Origin: Streptomyces sp. HmicA12
Lineage (GTDB): Bacteria; Actinomycetota; Actinomycetes; Streptomycetales; Streptomycetaceae
DNA length: 64,000 bases
NCBI RefSeq assembly: GCF_000373565.1
Contig: NZ_KB891797.1
Span: forward strand, 62,001-126,000
Direction: 5' to 3'
In this document: one piece after another, positions 42,890-52,153 of the stretch
Numbering within the stretch: position 1 is the first letter of the stretch
How the letters are laid out: the number at the start of each line of letters is the position of its first letter
Notes under the pieces: model-generated
The model's input: the letters and a program-made list of their open reading frames with translations, nothing else
Database searches by the model: none
Told to the model about the DNA's origin: nothing
Translations under genes and position numbers: made by a program

Positions 42890-42962
42890 TCTGGGCGACG
42901 AGTGTTCGAGTGGCCACCCGGACGGCTGTGGAGGACCGGCCGACCCCGCATAACCTGGAGAC

Positions 42963-44249
42963 ATGGACGTGAACGCGGCGGTCGCCGCAGCCTCAGCGAT
43001 CGCCGGAGTGTGCACCGGCGCGGTCGCGACGCTGGCGTTCCGCTGGAGCGAACGCGACCAGAAGCGCCCCACCCGCACTTCTCTGCACACCGACCCCGCC
43101 CTGCCGCCCGGCGTGGACACGGTCCTGTCCGTGCTGCGCTCCTCCGCCGTCGTCCTCGACGAGGCGGACAGCGTGGTCAAGGCCAGCTCCGCCGCGTACG
43201 CGCTCGGTCTCGTCCGGGGCGGGAAGCTCGCCGTCGATCCGATGCTGCAGATGGCCAGGGACACCCGGCGCGACGGCGAGATACGGCAGGTGGAGCTGGA
43301 TCTGCCCCGGCGCGGCACCGGCCGCGGGGACGCGCTCGCCGTGTCCGCCCGCGTGGCCCCGCTCGGCTCCCGCCTGGTCCTGCTCCTCGTCGAGGACCTG
43401 ACCGAGGCCCGCCGCATCGAGGCGGTCCGCCGCGACTTCGTGGCGAACGTGAGCCACGAGCTGAAGACCCCGGTGGGCGCCCTCTCCCTGCTCTCCGAGG
43501 CGGTCATGGACGCCTCCGACGACCCCGAGGCCGTCGAGCGCTTCGCCGGCCGCATGCAGATCGAGGCGACCCGCCTGACCAACCTCGTCCAGGAGCTCAT
43601 CGACCTCTCCCGGGTGCAGAACGACGACCCGCTGGAGGACGCCGAACCGGTCCGCGTCGACGAGCTCGTCGCCGAGGCCATCGACCGCTGCCGCCAGCCC
43701 GCCGCCACCAAACAGATCACGATGGCCGCGGGCGGCACCGCCGATCTCCACGTATGGGGCAACCGCGGCCAGCTCGCCGCCGCCCTGGGAAACCTGGTCG
43801 AGAACGCGGTCAACTACTCACCCGCCCGCACCCGCGTCGGCATAGCCGCCCGCCGGGTCGCCGCGCCCGGCGGCGACATGCTGGAGATAGCCGTCACCGA
43901 CCAGGGCATCGGCATCTCCGACAAGGACAAGGAGCGCGTCTTCGAGCGCTTCTACCGCGTCGACCCGGCCCGCTCCCGCGCCACCGGAGGCACGGGCCTC
44001 GGCCTGGCGATCGTCAAGCACGTCGCCGCCTCGCACGGCGGCGAGGTCACCGTGTGGAGCTCCGAGGGACAGGGCTCCACCTTCACGCTGCGGCTGCCCG
44101 AGGCCGCCGCGATCCGCAGTCCCCACCAGAACTTCTCTGCCTCAGGCCCCGGAGACGTACGCGACGAAGACGACGCACACGGGCCCGACCACACAACCGC
44201 ATACGAATCCATCCCCGCCGCTCCTGCCGCCCCGGAGGTCCTTCCGTGA
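42963..44249 (+). CDS. phoR: PhoR sensor histidine kinase
   Basis: The 428-residue kinase has one N-terminal membrane helix (AAVAAASAIAGVCTGAVATL), a PAS-like domain (residues about 50-150), the HisKA phospho-acceptor box VSHELKTP with His165, and an HATPase domain with NLVENAVNYS, DQGIGIS, RFYRVDPARS and GGTGLGLAIVKH. The short membrane part with no extracellular sensor is typical of actinobacterial PhoR/SenX3, which sense phosphate through the Pst/PhoU complex. Its stop overlaps the phoP start by 4 bases. Confidence 0.95.
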   Translation: MDVNAAVAAASAIAGVCTGAVATLAFRWSERDQKRPTRTSLHTDPALPPGVDTVLSVLRSSAVVLDEADSVVKASSAAYALGLVRGGKLAVDPMLQMARDTRRDGEIRQVELDLPRRGTGRGDALAVSARVAPLGSRLVLLLVEDLTEARRIEAVRRDFVANVSHELKTPVGALSLLSEAVMDASDDPEAVERFAGRMQIEATRLTNLVQELIDLSRVQNDDPLEDAEPVRVDELVAEAIDRCRQPAATKQITMAAGGTADLHVWGNRGQLAAALGNLVENAVNYSPARTRVGIAARRVAAPGGDMLEIAVTDQGIGISDKDKERVFERFYRVDPARSRATGGTGLGLAIVKHVAASHGGEVTVWSSEGQGSTFTLRLPEAAAIRSPHQNFSASGPGDVRDEDDAHGPDHTTAYESIPAAPAAPEVLP

Positions 44250-44926
44250 CCCGAGTGCTCGTCGTAGAGGACGAGGAGTCCTTCTCCGACGCCCTGTCCT
44301 ACATGCTCCGCAAGGAAGGCTTCGAGGTCGCCATCGCGGCCACCGGGCCCGACGGACTCGACGAGTTCGAGCGCAACGGCGCCGACCTCGTCCTCCTCGA
44401 CCTGATGCTGCCGGGCCTGCCCGGCACCGAGGTCTGCCGCCAGCTGCGCGGCCGCTCGAACGTCCCGGTGATCATGGTGACCGCCAAGGACAGCGAGATC
44501 GACAAGGTCGTCGGTCTCGAAATAGGAGCCGACGACTACGTCACCAAGCCGTTCTCCTCGCGCGAGCTGGTCGCCCGCATCCGGGCCGTCCTGCGCCGCC
44601 GCGGCGAGCCGGAGGAGGTCGCCCCGCAGGCCCTGGAGGCGGGCCCGGTGCGGATGGACGTGGACCGCCACGTCGTCACGGTGTCGGGCTCGAAGGTCGA
44701 CCTCCCGCTGAAGGAGTTCGACCTGCTCGAGATGCTGCTGCGCAACGCGGGCCGCGTGCTGACCCGCATGCAGCTGATCGACCGGGTCTGGGGCGCGGAC
44801 TACGTGGGGGACACGAAGACCCTCGATGTCCACGTGAAGCGCCTGCGCGCCAAGATCGAGCCGGACCCGGGCGCCCCGCGCTACCTGGTCACGGTCCGCG
44901 GCCTGGGCTACAAGTTCGAGCCGTAG
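44246..44926 (+). CDS. phoP: PhoP response regulator
   Basis: The 226-residue OmpR-type regulator has the receiver domain VTRVLVVEDEESFSDALSYM with phospho-acceptor Asp52 (VLLDLMLPG) and the conserved Thr/Lys of VTAKDSE and VTKPFSSRELVARI, then a winged-helix domain (LPLKEFDLLEMLLRNAG, DTKTLDVHVKRLRAKIE, TVRGLGYKFEP). It activates phosphate-scavenging genes and represses antibiotic biosynthesis in phosphate-starved Streptomyces. GGAGGT lies 7-8 bases before GTG 44246. A 23-bp perfect hairpin ends the operon. Confidence 0.96.
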   Translation: MTRVLVVEDEESFSDALSYMLRKEGFEVAIAATGPDGLDEFERNGADLVLLDLMLPGLPGTEVCRQLRGRSNVPVIMVTAKDSEIDKVVGLEIGADDYVTKPFSSRELVARIRAVLRRRGEPEEVAPQALEAGPVRMDVDRHVVTVSGSKVDLPLKEFDLLEMLLRNAGRVLTRMQLIDRVWGADYVGDTKTLDVHVKRLRAKIEPDPGAPRYLVTVRGLGYKFEP

Positions 44927-44943
44927 ACCGCACGCGGTGGTAC

Positions 44944-44994
44944 GTGAACGCCGGAGGGCGGGCCCCAGCTCGGGGCCCGCCCTCCGGCGTTCAC
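44944..44994. terminator. Bidirectional terminator with 23-bp perfect stem
   Basis: 44944-44966 and 44972-44994 are exact inverted copies with the 5-base loop agctc, between the convergent phoP and lipoprotein genes. Confidence 0.85.
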
Positions 44995-45011
44995 GCTGTC
45001 GTACGTACGGC

Positions 45012-45683
45012 TCAGTGACCCGCGGCGCTGTGCGAGGCCGTCGTGGACGACGTGGCCGACGAGGAGGCCGTCGACCCCTCGTTCGGCGACGCGCTCGTGG
45101 ACGCCGAGGAGGACGCCGAGGAGGACGCGGACGTCGAGGGCGAGGCGGAAGCGCCGGGCGTCGCCGGCATCTCGCTCGGCCCCCACTTCTCGAAGTAGCT
45201 CTCGGCCGGGACCACGAACGCCTTCAGCTTGATCTCACCGGCCTCGCTGAAGGAGAAGGTGATCGGCTGCGCGTTGCCGTCCAGGACCGCGGTGCGGCTG
45301 TTGGGCAGCTCGGCGGAGGCGTTGCCCTTGCCGCCGAGGATCACGGAGCCGTGGGCCGGGACGGTGATGGTCGAGCCGCCCTTCGGGCCGGTCAGCTCCG
45401 CGGTCTTGCCGACCCCGTCGACGGTGATGCCGTCGAGGGTCTGCGCGGTCTTGCCGTTGTTGAAGAGCGTGGCGGTGACGACCGCCGGGCCCTTGGACGT
45501 ACGGTCCGGCTGGGTGATGACGGTGGCGTTCTGGATCTTGATGTCGCCGACCGCGGTCGCGGCGTTGTCCGGCTTCACCTCGAGCGTCTGCGCGTTGTTG
45601 CCGGCACCGCACGCGGCGAGCGAGGCGATCGAGAACGCGATGGCGGCGGCGGCGAGGGCGCCGCGTCGAAGGCTGCTGCTCAC
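45012..45683 (-). CDS. Lipoprotein, DUF461/PCuAC-like
   Basis: The 223-residue preprotein has a lipoprotein signal with lipobox LAAC (Cys25), a beta-sandwich domain (DIKIQNATVITQPD, VVTATLFNNGKTAQTLDGITV, TVPAHGSVILGG) and a 50-residue Ser/Ala/Thr-rich tail. The core resembles DUF461/PCuAC copper-chaperone-like proteins, but the His/Met copper ligands are not evident, so metal binding is doubtful. In S. coelicolor a lipoprotein gene occupies this position beside phoP. GTG 45683 is preceded by AAGGAG at 10 bases. Confidence 0.75.
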   Translation of the reverse strand: MSSSLRRGALAAAAIAFSIASLAACGAGNNAQTLEVKPDNAATAVGDIKIQNATVITQPDRTSKGPAVVTATLFNNGKTAQTLDGITVDGVGKTAELTGPKGGSTITVPAHGSVILGGKGNASAELPNSRTAVLDGNAQPITFSFSEAGEIKLKAFVVPAESYFEKWGPSEMPATPGASASPSTSASSSASSSASTSASPNEGSTASSSATSSTTASHSAAGH

Positions 45684-46307
45684 GGCGGCGGCAACTCCTT
45701 GAACGTGGGCGGAACGAACGGCCTCACGGGAGGTAAAGCCGTCCTAAGGGTCTGTCAGCGGCCTTAGATTACCGAGCCGTTCTCATGCCGCCGCACCCGA
45801 CCCGCCCCAGACGTCCGTCGAGCCCTCCTCGAACGTCCCGTACGCACCGAACACCCCGTGCTCCTCACCGTCACCAAAGGCACCCTGTTCATCATTCACA
45901 TAAGGCCTGTCCAGCGGCCCGTACGGATTTCCGGTAAGGAATGCATGGGGGTACGGAAAAACGATCACCCGGGCCCGGGAATCGCGATGATCAATTCCGG
46001 ATTCGTCTCGAACGATCCTCCGGGTCATCGAACGGAGTAGCGGAGTACTCCCTCTTCGAACCTCGCAAACCGGGACGTTCGGCCCCTTGGGTGCCGGTTC
46101 GGGGGTCGGTAGCGTATGGGTTTCCGCTCCGCCGGACAGCCGCTCCGACCTGCGAATACCCCCCTCCTCTTCCGTCGGGGAGCCCCTCCGCAGCACGTTC
46201 CTGTTGTTGTTGTCAAGCCCCGAGATATGCCCTGACCTGCGAAAACGCCATTCAGAACCCGCAGTTTCCGTGTTACCCTGGATAGCCACGGAAGGGGTAC
46301 CTGTCAC
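45684..46307. other. 624-bp gap upstream of carD, no confident gene
   Basis: The stretch is less GC-rich than its surroundings. A minus-strand frame 45783-46028 (81 codons) lacks a ribosome site and normal codon bias, so I do not call it. Inverted repeats are CTAAGG/CCTTAG (45744-45749 / 45762-45767), near the lipoprotein promoter, and TTCCGTG/CACGGAA (46266-46272 / 46287-46293), which frames TTACCCT, a possible carD -10 box. A long carD leader or a small RNA could lie here. Confidence 0.5.
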
Positions 46308-46790
46308 ATGACGTTCAAGGTTGGCGACACCGTGGTCTATCCCCATCACGGGGCCGCGCTGATCGAGGCTATCGAAACTCGCCAGATCAAAGGCGTGGAC
46401 AAGACCTACTTGGTGCTGAAGGTCGCGCAGGGTGACCTGACGGTACGTGTGCCTGCGGACAATGCGGAGTTCGTCGGCGTGCGTGATGTGGTCGGTCAGG
46501 ACGGGCTCGACCGGGTCTTCGAGGTGCTGCGCGCGCCGTACGCCGAGGAGCCCACGAACTGGTCGCGCCGTTACAAGGCAAACCTGGAGAAGCTCGCCTC
46601 CGGCGATGTCATCAAGGTCGCGGAGGTTGTGCGTGACCTGTGGCGTCGTGAGCGTGAGCGCGGACTGTCCGCGGGTGAGAAGCGCATGCTCGCCAAGGCT
46701 CGCCAGATCCTGGTGAGCGAGCTCGCTCTCGCGGAGAACACGAACGAGGACAAGGCCGAGGCCCTGCTCGACGAGGTCCTCGCGTCCTGA
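46308..46790 (+). CDS. carD: CarD/CdnL-family RNA polymerase-binding regulator
   Basis: The 160-residue protein starts with the Tudor-like RNA polymerase interaction domain ([20 protein letters not shown], then [20 protein letters not shown]) and continues with the helical DNA-binding domain ([40 protein letters not shown]). CarD binds the beta subunit and stabilises open promoter complexes at rRNA and other housekeeping promoters; it is essential in mycobacteria. GGAAGGGG lies upstream of the ATG at 46308. Confidence 0.95.
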   Translation: MTFKVGDTVVYPHHGAALIEAIETRQIKGVDKTYLVLKVAQGDLTVRVPADNAEFVGVRDVVGQDGLDRVFEVLRAPYAEEPTNWSRRYKANLEKLASGDVIKVAEVVRDLWRRERERGLSAGEKRMLAKARQILVSELALAENTNEDKAEALLDEVLAS

Positions 46791-47074
46791 CGCGCCGCAG
46801 CGCCGGACAAAGCGCGTAGGAACAATGCCGTGGTGCCCGATGACCCTGATGGTGTCGCCGGGCGCTGCGGCATGTTCGTACCCGCTTCTCATGCCCAGGC
46901 CCCGCGTGATGAATGCGCGTGCTGACCGCGATGTTTCTTTGTGCCGTTCCCCTGGCGTGCCGGGCCCGGGCAGCTGGCTCGACCGATGTCACGGAAGGGT
47001 CCGGTCAAGGCGTCGCGCCCGGCACGATGTGGCCATACCCACCACCCCCGAGCGTACAAACCTGAACGGAAGCG

Positions 47075-47824
47075 ATGTCTGACGAAACGCGTCCCGTTGC
47101 CGCCCCCGCACGCACCGCGGCTGTGATTCCGGCCGCCGGACGGGGCGTACGCCTCGGTCCCGGCGCCCCCAAAGCGCTCCGTGCGCTGGGTGGCACCCCG
47201 ATGCTGATCCACGCCGTCCGCGCCATGGCGGCCTCCCGCTCCGTCGCCCTCGTCGTGGTCGTCGCACCGGCCGACGGCGCGGCCGAGGTGAAGAGCCTGC
47301 TCGCCGACCACGCCCTGCCCGAGCGGACCGACTTCGTCGTCGTGCCGGGCGGTGAGTCCCGGCAGGAGTCCGTGAAGCTGGGCATCGATGCCCTCCCGGA
47401 CGGGATCGACATCGTGCTGGTGCACGACGCCGCCCGGCCGCTCGTCCCGGTGGACACCGTCGACGCGGTCATCGAGGCGGTACGCGACGGAGCGCCGGCC
47501 GTGGTGCCCGCGCTGCCGCTCGCGGACACCGTCAAGGAGGTCGTGCCGACCACCGACGGGAGCCCCGAGCCGGTCGTCGCGACGCCCTCGCGCGCCAAGC
47601 TGCGGGCCGTGCAGACGCCGCAGGGCTTCGACCGCGAGATCCTGGTGCGGGCCCACGAGACCGTCACCGACGACGTCACCGACGACGCCAGCATGGTCGA
47701 GCAGCTCGGGCTGCAGGTCGTGCTCGTGCCGGGGCACGAGGAGGCGTTCAAGGTGACGCGTCCGCTCGATCTCGTCCTGGCCGAGGCCGTACTCGCCCGC
47801 AGGAGGGCCAACGATGGGTTCTGA
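47075..47824 (+). CDS. ispD: 2-C-methyl-D-erythritol 4-phosphate cytidylyltransferase
   Basis: The 249-residue enzyme has the nucleotide-binding [20 protein letters not shown] segment, [30 protein letters not shown] with the metal-binding Asp, and [13 protein letters not shown]. It catalyses the third step of the MEP isoprenoid pathway (MEP + CTP to CDP-ME). It overlaps ispF by 11 bases, the common actinobacterial arrangement, so both are made together. Confidence 0.95.
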   Translation: MSDETRPVAAPARTAAVIPAAGRGVRLGPGAPKALRALGGTPMLIHAVRAMAASRSVALVVVVAPADGAAEVKSLLADHALPERTDFVVVPGGESRQESVKLGIDALPDGIDIVLVHDAARPLVPVDTVDAVIEAVRDGAPAVVPALPLADTVKEVVPTTDGSPEPVVATPSRAKLRAVQTPQGFDREILVRAHETVTDDVTDDASMVEQLGLQVVLVPGHEEAFKVTRPLDLVLAEAVLARRRANDGF

Positions 47825-48332
47825 GCAGCCTTCCTTCCCCCACGTCCTTCCGCAGGTCGGTATCGGCACCGACATCCACGCCTTCGAAGAGGGGCGCGAG
47901 CTGTGGTGCGCCGGGCTGAAGTGGGAAGCCCCCGACTATGACGGCCCCGGGCTCGCCGGGCACTCGGACGCCGACGTCGTCGCCCACGCCGCCTGCAACG
48001 CGCTGTTCTCGGCCGCCGGGCTCGGTGACCTCGGGCAGCACTTCGGGACCGGGCGCCCCGAGTGGTCGGGGGCGAGCGGGCTCACGCTGCTCGCCGAGGC
48101 GGCCCGGATCGTGCGCGAGGCGGGCTTCGTCATCGGCAATGTCGCCGTGCAGGTCGTCGGGCCACGGCCCAAGATCGGCAAGCGGCGCGAGGAGGCGCAG
48201 AAGGTGCTGTCCGAGGCCGCCGGGGCGCCGGTGTCCGTGTCCGGGGCCACAACCGACGGGCTCGGTTTCCCCGGGCGCGACGAGGGCCTGATGGCCGTGG
48301 CGACGGCACTGGTGGTGCGGGACCGGGGCTGA
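47814..48332 (+). CDS. ispF: 2-C-methyl-D-erythritol 2,4-cyclodiphosphate synthase
   Basis: The 172-residue protein has the zinc ligands in GIGTDIHAF (Asp, His) and [11 protein letters not shown] (His), the DIGxHF-like [10 protein letters not shown], and [14 protein letters not shown] at the C-terminus. It forms the cyclic diphosphate of the MEP pathway as a trimer. An N-terminal extension of about 13 residues precedes the first strand. Confidence 0.95.
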   Translation: MGSEQPSFPHVLPQVGIGTDIHAFEEGRELWCAGLKWEAPDYDGPGLAGHSDADVVAHAACNALFSAAGLGDLGQHFGTGRPEWSGASGLTLLAEAARIVREAGFVIGNVAVQVVGPRPKIGKRREEAQKVLSEAAGAPVSVSGATTDGLGFPGRDEGLMAVATALVVRDRG

Positions 48333-48342
48333 CCCGGCCGCC

Positions 48343-48367
48343 TTATTGCACATTGCTTGCAGTTAGC
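48343..48367 (+). promoter_or_regulatory. Element resembling the XRE-hbhA palindrome, upstream of the GNAT operon
   Basis: TTATTGCA (48343-48350) and TGCTTGCAGTTAGC (48354-48367) echo CTATTGCA and TGCTTGCAATAGTTAGC at the XRE promoter (24043-24073), with a 3-base instead of a 6-base middle. It lies 45 bases before the GNAT start and may be a second target of that or a related XRE regulator. Confidence 0.4.
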
Positions 48368-48411
48368 ATGGCTGGGCAGGTTGTTCGGCTCGGGCAGGGT
48401 GAAGGCAGGCG

Positions 48412-48969
48412 ATGGGTGACTACGTGATCCGCGTGGCCGGTGACGGCGATGTGGACGGGGCCCGCGCCGTCATGCTGGACACCGTGTACCGCGACCTGAG
48501 GTCCGGGTACGTGCCGCGCTGGCACGCCGACATCATCGACCCGGCCGCGCACTACCTGCGGCCCGAGCGCCGCACCCTGCTCGTCGCCGAGCACGTGCCG
48601 AGCGGGGAGATCGTCGGCACCGGCGGGGTACGGGACCGCGGGCCCGCCGCGCCGCCCAACCCGCGGTGGGTCGCGGACCGCTTTCCCTCCGGCTCCACGG
48701 CCCAGCTGTGCCGGATCTACGTACGTCCCGAGCACCGGCGGCACGGGCTCGCGCGGGCGCTCGTACGGGAGCTGACGGACTTCGTGGCGAGTGTCGGCGG
48801 GTACGAGGCGCTCTACCTGCACACCGACCCGGCCGTGCCCGGCGCCGAACCGTTCTGGCGGGCCCTCGCGCAGGAGGTCTGCGACGAGCGCGCGCTGCCC
48901 GGCGGCGGCCAGGGCATCATCCACTTCGAACTGCCGATGCCCGCACCGGTCGCCGTGCCCGTCGGCTGA
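48412..48969 (+). CDS. GNAT-family N-acetyltransferase
   Basis: The 185-residue protein has the GNAT fold: YVIRVAGDGDVDGARAVMLD at the start, LVAEHVPSGEIVGTGGV, and the acetyl-CoA loop CRIYVRPEHRRHGLARALVRE. It heads a four-gene run in which each stop overlaps the next start (TGATG into the binding-protein gene), so it is part of the transporter operon. It may acetylate the transported compound or an intermediate; that is inference. Confidence 0.85.
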   Translation: MGDYVIRVAGDGDVDGARAVMLDTVYRDLRSGYVPRWHADIIDPAAHYLRPERRTLLVAEHVPSGEIVGTGGVRDRGPAAPPNPRWVADRFPSGSTAQLCRIYVRPEHRRHGLARALVRELTDFVASVGGYEALYLHTDPAVPGAEPFWRALAQEVCDERALPGGGQGIIHFELPMPAPVAVPVG

Positions 48970-50432
48970 TGCGGCGCCGCGGTTTCCTGCTGGCGGCGGC
49001 CGGGATCGGGTTCACCGGTGCGTGCGGGTCGTTCACCGGCACCGCGCGCGGCGGCCGGCTCGCCATCGACCTCGCCTTCGCGCCCACCCAGGGCCTGACC
49101 CCGTACGGCGACGACGGGCTGCTGCTCAGCAGGCTCGCGGTCGTCGACGGGCTCACCCGGATGGACACCGACGGCGTCATCCACCCGGCGCTGGCCGAGA
49201 AGTGGACCCGTACCTCCGCCACCACCTGGGAGTTCACCCTGCGCGCCGCGCGCTTCCAGGACGGCCGTGACGTCACCGCGGCCGCCGTCGTACGGGCGCT
49301 GCGCCGGGCGGGGAAGGCCGAGGTGACGCCGCGCGTGCTGAGCGACGTCACGCTGACGGTGGAGGCCGTGGGGGAGCGCGGGGTGCGGATCACGACCGGG
49401 GACGCCGATCCGCTGCTGCCCGCGCGGCTCGCGAACCCGTCGCTCGCCGTCTTCTCTCCGCGCGCGTACGGGGCGAACGGGAAGGTCGACCCGGTCGGCA
49501 CCGCCACCGGCCCGTTCGCGCTGACGAAGCTGAACGGGGCCGTGTCCGCCACGCTCGACCGGTTCGACGGGCACTGGCGGGGCCGGGCCGCCGCCCACGG
49601 CCTCGACGTCACCTTCGTCGCCGACAACAACGCCCGCGCCAACGCGCTGCGTTCGGGCCAGATCGAGCTCGCCGAGTTCGTGCCCGCCGCGCAGGCCCTC
49701 GTCCTCGGCGACCGGGCGCGGAAGGTCGCCACCGTGCGCACCACGACCCTGTACCTGAACACGCGCGAGGGGCCGCTCGCCGACGCCGGGCTGCGGGCCG
49801 CCGTGCGCGCGGGCATCGACACTGCCGCGCTGGCCGGCAGCCTCTACGAGGGATACGCCGAGCACGCCACCGGGCTGCTCGGCCCCGGGTTCGCCTGGGC
49901 CGACGGCGCGCGGCTGCCCGTCACCGGACGCGCGCAGGCCACGACGCCGCGCGGGCAGACGCTCACCCTCGCCACGTACACCAACCGGGCCGAGCTGCCC
50001 GAGGTCGCCGCCGCGCTCCAGCAGCAGCTGAAGAAGGCCGGGTTCGGGGTGCGGCTCGTGGTGAAGGACTACGCGCGCCTCGAAGCGGGGGCGCTGGACG
50101 GTGCGTACGACGCGTTCCTCATGTCCCGGTCGACGGCGCTCGACACCGGCGACCCGGTCTCGTACCTCGCCTCCGACTTCACCAGCGGCGGGAGCTTCAA
50201 CATCGCGCAGCTCGGTGACGCGCGGGTGGACGCCGCCGTGCGCGACGCGGCCGGCCGGGAGGGCGCCGCGCGGCAGCGGGCCGTGCTCGCCGCCGAGGCC
50301 GCGATCCTGCGCACCGACGCCGCCGTGCCGATCGTCCACGAGGAGCATCTGCAGGGCGTCGGCGCCTCAGTGCGCGGGGTCGTGCTCGACCCCTATGAGC
50401 GGCAGTTCGTCGGGCTGGAGACGCGCGCGTGA
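48969..50432 (+). CDS. ABC transporter substrate-binding lipoprotein, family 5 (peptide/nickel type)
   Basis: The 487-residue preprotein has an Arg-rich signal (MRRRGFLLAAAGIGFTGAC) with lipobox Cys19, then the family 5 pattern: ALAEKWTRTSATTWEFTLRA, RFQDGRDVTAAAVVRAL, PVGTATGPFAL, SGQIELAEFVPA. These proteins bind oligopeptides, nickel chelates, opines or metallophores. It is coupled to the upstream GNAT gene and the downstream fused permease gene. Confidence 0.9.
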   Translation: MRRRGFLLAAAGIGFTGACGSFTGTARGGRLAIDLAFAPTQGLTPYGDDGLLLSRLAVVDGLTRMDTDGVIHPALAEKWTRTSATTWEFTLRAARFQDGRDVTAAAVVRALRRAGKAEVTPRVLSDVTLTVEAVGERGVRITTGDADPLLPARLANPSLAVFSPRAYGANGKVDPVGTATGPFALTKLNGAVSATLDRFDGHWRGRAAAHGLDVTFVADNNARANALRSGQIELAEFVPAAQALVLGDRARKVATVRTTTLYLNTREGPLADAGLRAAVRAGIDTAALAGSLYEGYAEHATGLLGPGFAWADGARLPVTGRAQATTPRGQTLTLATYTNRAELPEVAAALQQQLKKAGFGVRLVVKDYARLEAGALDGAYDAFLMSRSTALDTGDPVSYLASDFTSGGSFNIAQLGDARVDAAVRDAAGREGAARQRAVLAAEAAILRTDAAVPIVHEEHLQGVGASVRGVVLDPYERQFVGLETRA

Positions 50433-52153
50433 AGCACCTCGGAGTGGCGGTGGGCCGGCTGGCCGCCGTCGGCGGACTGCTCGCGGTCACCGCGCTGCTG
50501 CCCTGGCTCACCCGGACCGACCCGGCCCTGACCGTGCTGCACGCGCGGTACGGGGACGCGCCGACGACCCCCGGACAGCTGGCCGAGGTGCGGGACCAGC
50601 TCGGCCTCGGCGAGGGCCCGTTCACGTTCCTCGGGCAGTGGCTGCGCGGCCTCGCGCACGGCGACCTCGGCACCTCGTGGGTGACCGGAGCCGAGGTCGC
50701 GGCCGACGTGTCCGGCGCCTTCTGGGTGTCCGTGTCGCTGATGGCGTACGCGATGGTCGTCGCCTGTGTCCTGGCGGTGGCGGTCTGTCTGCCCACGCTG
50801 CGCCGGGGCCGGGCCGAGGCGCCGAACGGGGTGGTCGCCGGAGTGCTCGCCGCCCTCCCCGAGTTCCTGCTCGCCTCCGTCCTCGCGACGCTGTTCGCCG
50901 TGCGCCTCGGCTGGTTCCCGGCGCAGGGCTGGGCCTCGCCCGCCTCCGCCGTGCTGCCCGCGCTCGCCCTCGGCATCCCCGCCGGGGCCGTGCTCGGGCG
51001 GCTCGGCCAGGACGCGCTGCCCGCCGCGTTCGCCGAACCCTGGGTGCGCACCGCCCGCGCCCACGGCATGCCGCGCTCGCGCATCGCCGGGCACGCGGTG
51101 CGCCGCGCCCTGCCCGCGGTGCTGCCGCAGGCGGGGCTGACCGTGGTCGGGCTCACCGGTGCCGCCGCCGCGGTCGAGGCGGTCTTCGCGATCCCGGGGC
51201 TCGGCGGCACGGCGGTGGCCGCCGCCCTGGACCTCGATCTGCCGCTGTTGCAGGGCTGCCTGCTCGTGCTGCTCGCGCTCGGCGTCGTCGCGGCCGTCGC
51301 CGTCGGCCTCGTACGGCGACGGCTCCTCGGGCCCGCACTGGGCGCGGGCGCGCTGCCGGGAGCCGCGCCGGTGCGCGGGGGCGGCCGGGCGTCCGCGTAC
51401 GCCGCGCTGCTCCTGGCCGTCGTGCTGCTCGCGGTGCTCGGGTGGGGCCTGACCCGCGACCCCCTCCAGGTCGACCTGACCGCACGGCTCGTGCCGCCGT
51501 CCGCCGCCCACCCGTTCGGCACCGACGCGCTCGGTCGCGACGTGCTGGCCCGGCTCGGGCACGGGGCGCTGCGCACGCTCGCGGTGGCGGCGGCCGTGTG
51601 CGCCGCCTCGTTCGTCATCGGCGTGGCGCTCGGCCTCACCCGCTGGGCCAAGGGCCCGACCGAGGTCGCCAACGCGCTGCCCGCGATCCTCGCCGGGCTG
51701 CTGACCGCCGGCCTGTTCGGGGCGGGCCAGGCCGGGGCGGCCGTCGCCGTCGCCGCGGTCGGCTGGGCACCGCTCGCCGCGCACACCGCGGCCCTGGCCG
51801 AGACGGAACGGGCCTCGGGACACGTCGAGGCCGCGCTCGCGCAAGGCGCCGGGCGATGGCACGTCCTGCGGCGCCACGTGCTGAGCGGCGTCCTCCCGCC
51901 GGTGGCCCGGCACGCGGCACTGCGCCTCGCCCCGACGACCCTGGCGCTGGCCTCGCTGAGCTTCCTGGGCCTGGGCACCCAGCCGCCCACGCCCGACTGG
52001 GGCCGCCTCCTGATGGAGAACCTGCCGTACGCGGAGCGGGCCCCGTGGTCGGTGCTGGCCCCGGCGGCGGCTTTGGCATGCGTGGGGGCGATGGTGGCGC
52101 TGACGTCGGGAGGCATGAAGGGGCGCGGGGCCCCTGCGGCGAGCAGGCGATGA
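50429..52153 (+). CDS. Fused DppB-DppC-type ABC permease
   Basis: The 574-residue protein joins two permeases that are usually separate. The first half has a DppB-type N-terminus (LTVLHARYGDAPTTPGQLAEV ectodomain) and the EAA-like loop EPWVRTARAHGMPRSRIAGH near residue 202. The second half has DLTARLVPPSAAHPFGTDALGRD, typical of DppC, and the second EAA loop EAALAQGAGRWHVLRRHVL near residue 467. It ends with the low-complexity GGMKGRGAPAASRR. The partner ATPases expected next (DppD/DppF) are missing; an MFS gene follows with an ATGA overlap. Confidence 0.88.
   Translation: MKHLGVAVGRLAAVGGLLAVTALLPWLTRTDPALTVLHARYGDAPTTPGQLAEVRDQLGLGEGPFTFLGQWLRGLAHGDLGTSWVTGAEVAADVSGAFWVSVSLMAYAMVVACVLAVAVCLPTLRRGRAEAPNGVVAGVLAALPEFLLASVLATLFAVRLGWFPAQGWASPASAVLPALALGIPAGAVLGRLGQDALPAAFAEPWVRTARAHGMPRSRIAGHAVRRALPAVLPQAGLTVVGLTGAAAAVEAVFAIPGLGGTAVAAALDLDLPLLQGCLLVLLALGVVAAVAVGLVRRRLLGPALGAGALPGAAPVRGGGRASAYAALLLAVVLLAVLGWGLTRDPLQVDLTARLVPPSAAHPFGTDALGRDVLARLGHGALRTLAVAAAVCAASFVIGVALGLTRWAKGPTEVANALPAILAGLLTAGLFGAGQAGAAVAVAAVGWAPLAAHTAALAETERASGHVEAALAQGAGRWHVLRRHVLSGVLPPVARHAALRLAPTTLALASLSFLGLGTQPPTPDWGRLLMENLPYAERAPWSVLAPAAALACVGAMVALTSGGMKGRGAPAASRR

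Noticed and set aside
45783..46028. 81-codon minus-strand frame in the carD upstream gap
   Set aside because: No ribosome site, mixed codon bias and low-complexity Gly-rich product; kept only as a note in the intergenic entry.
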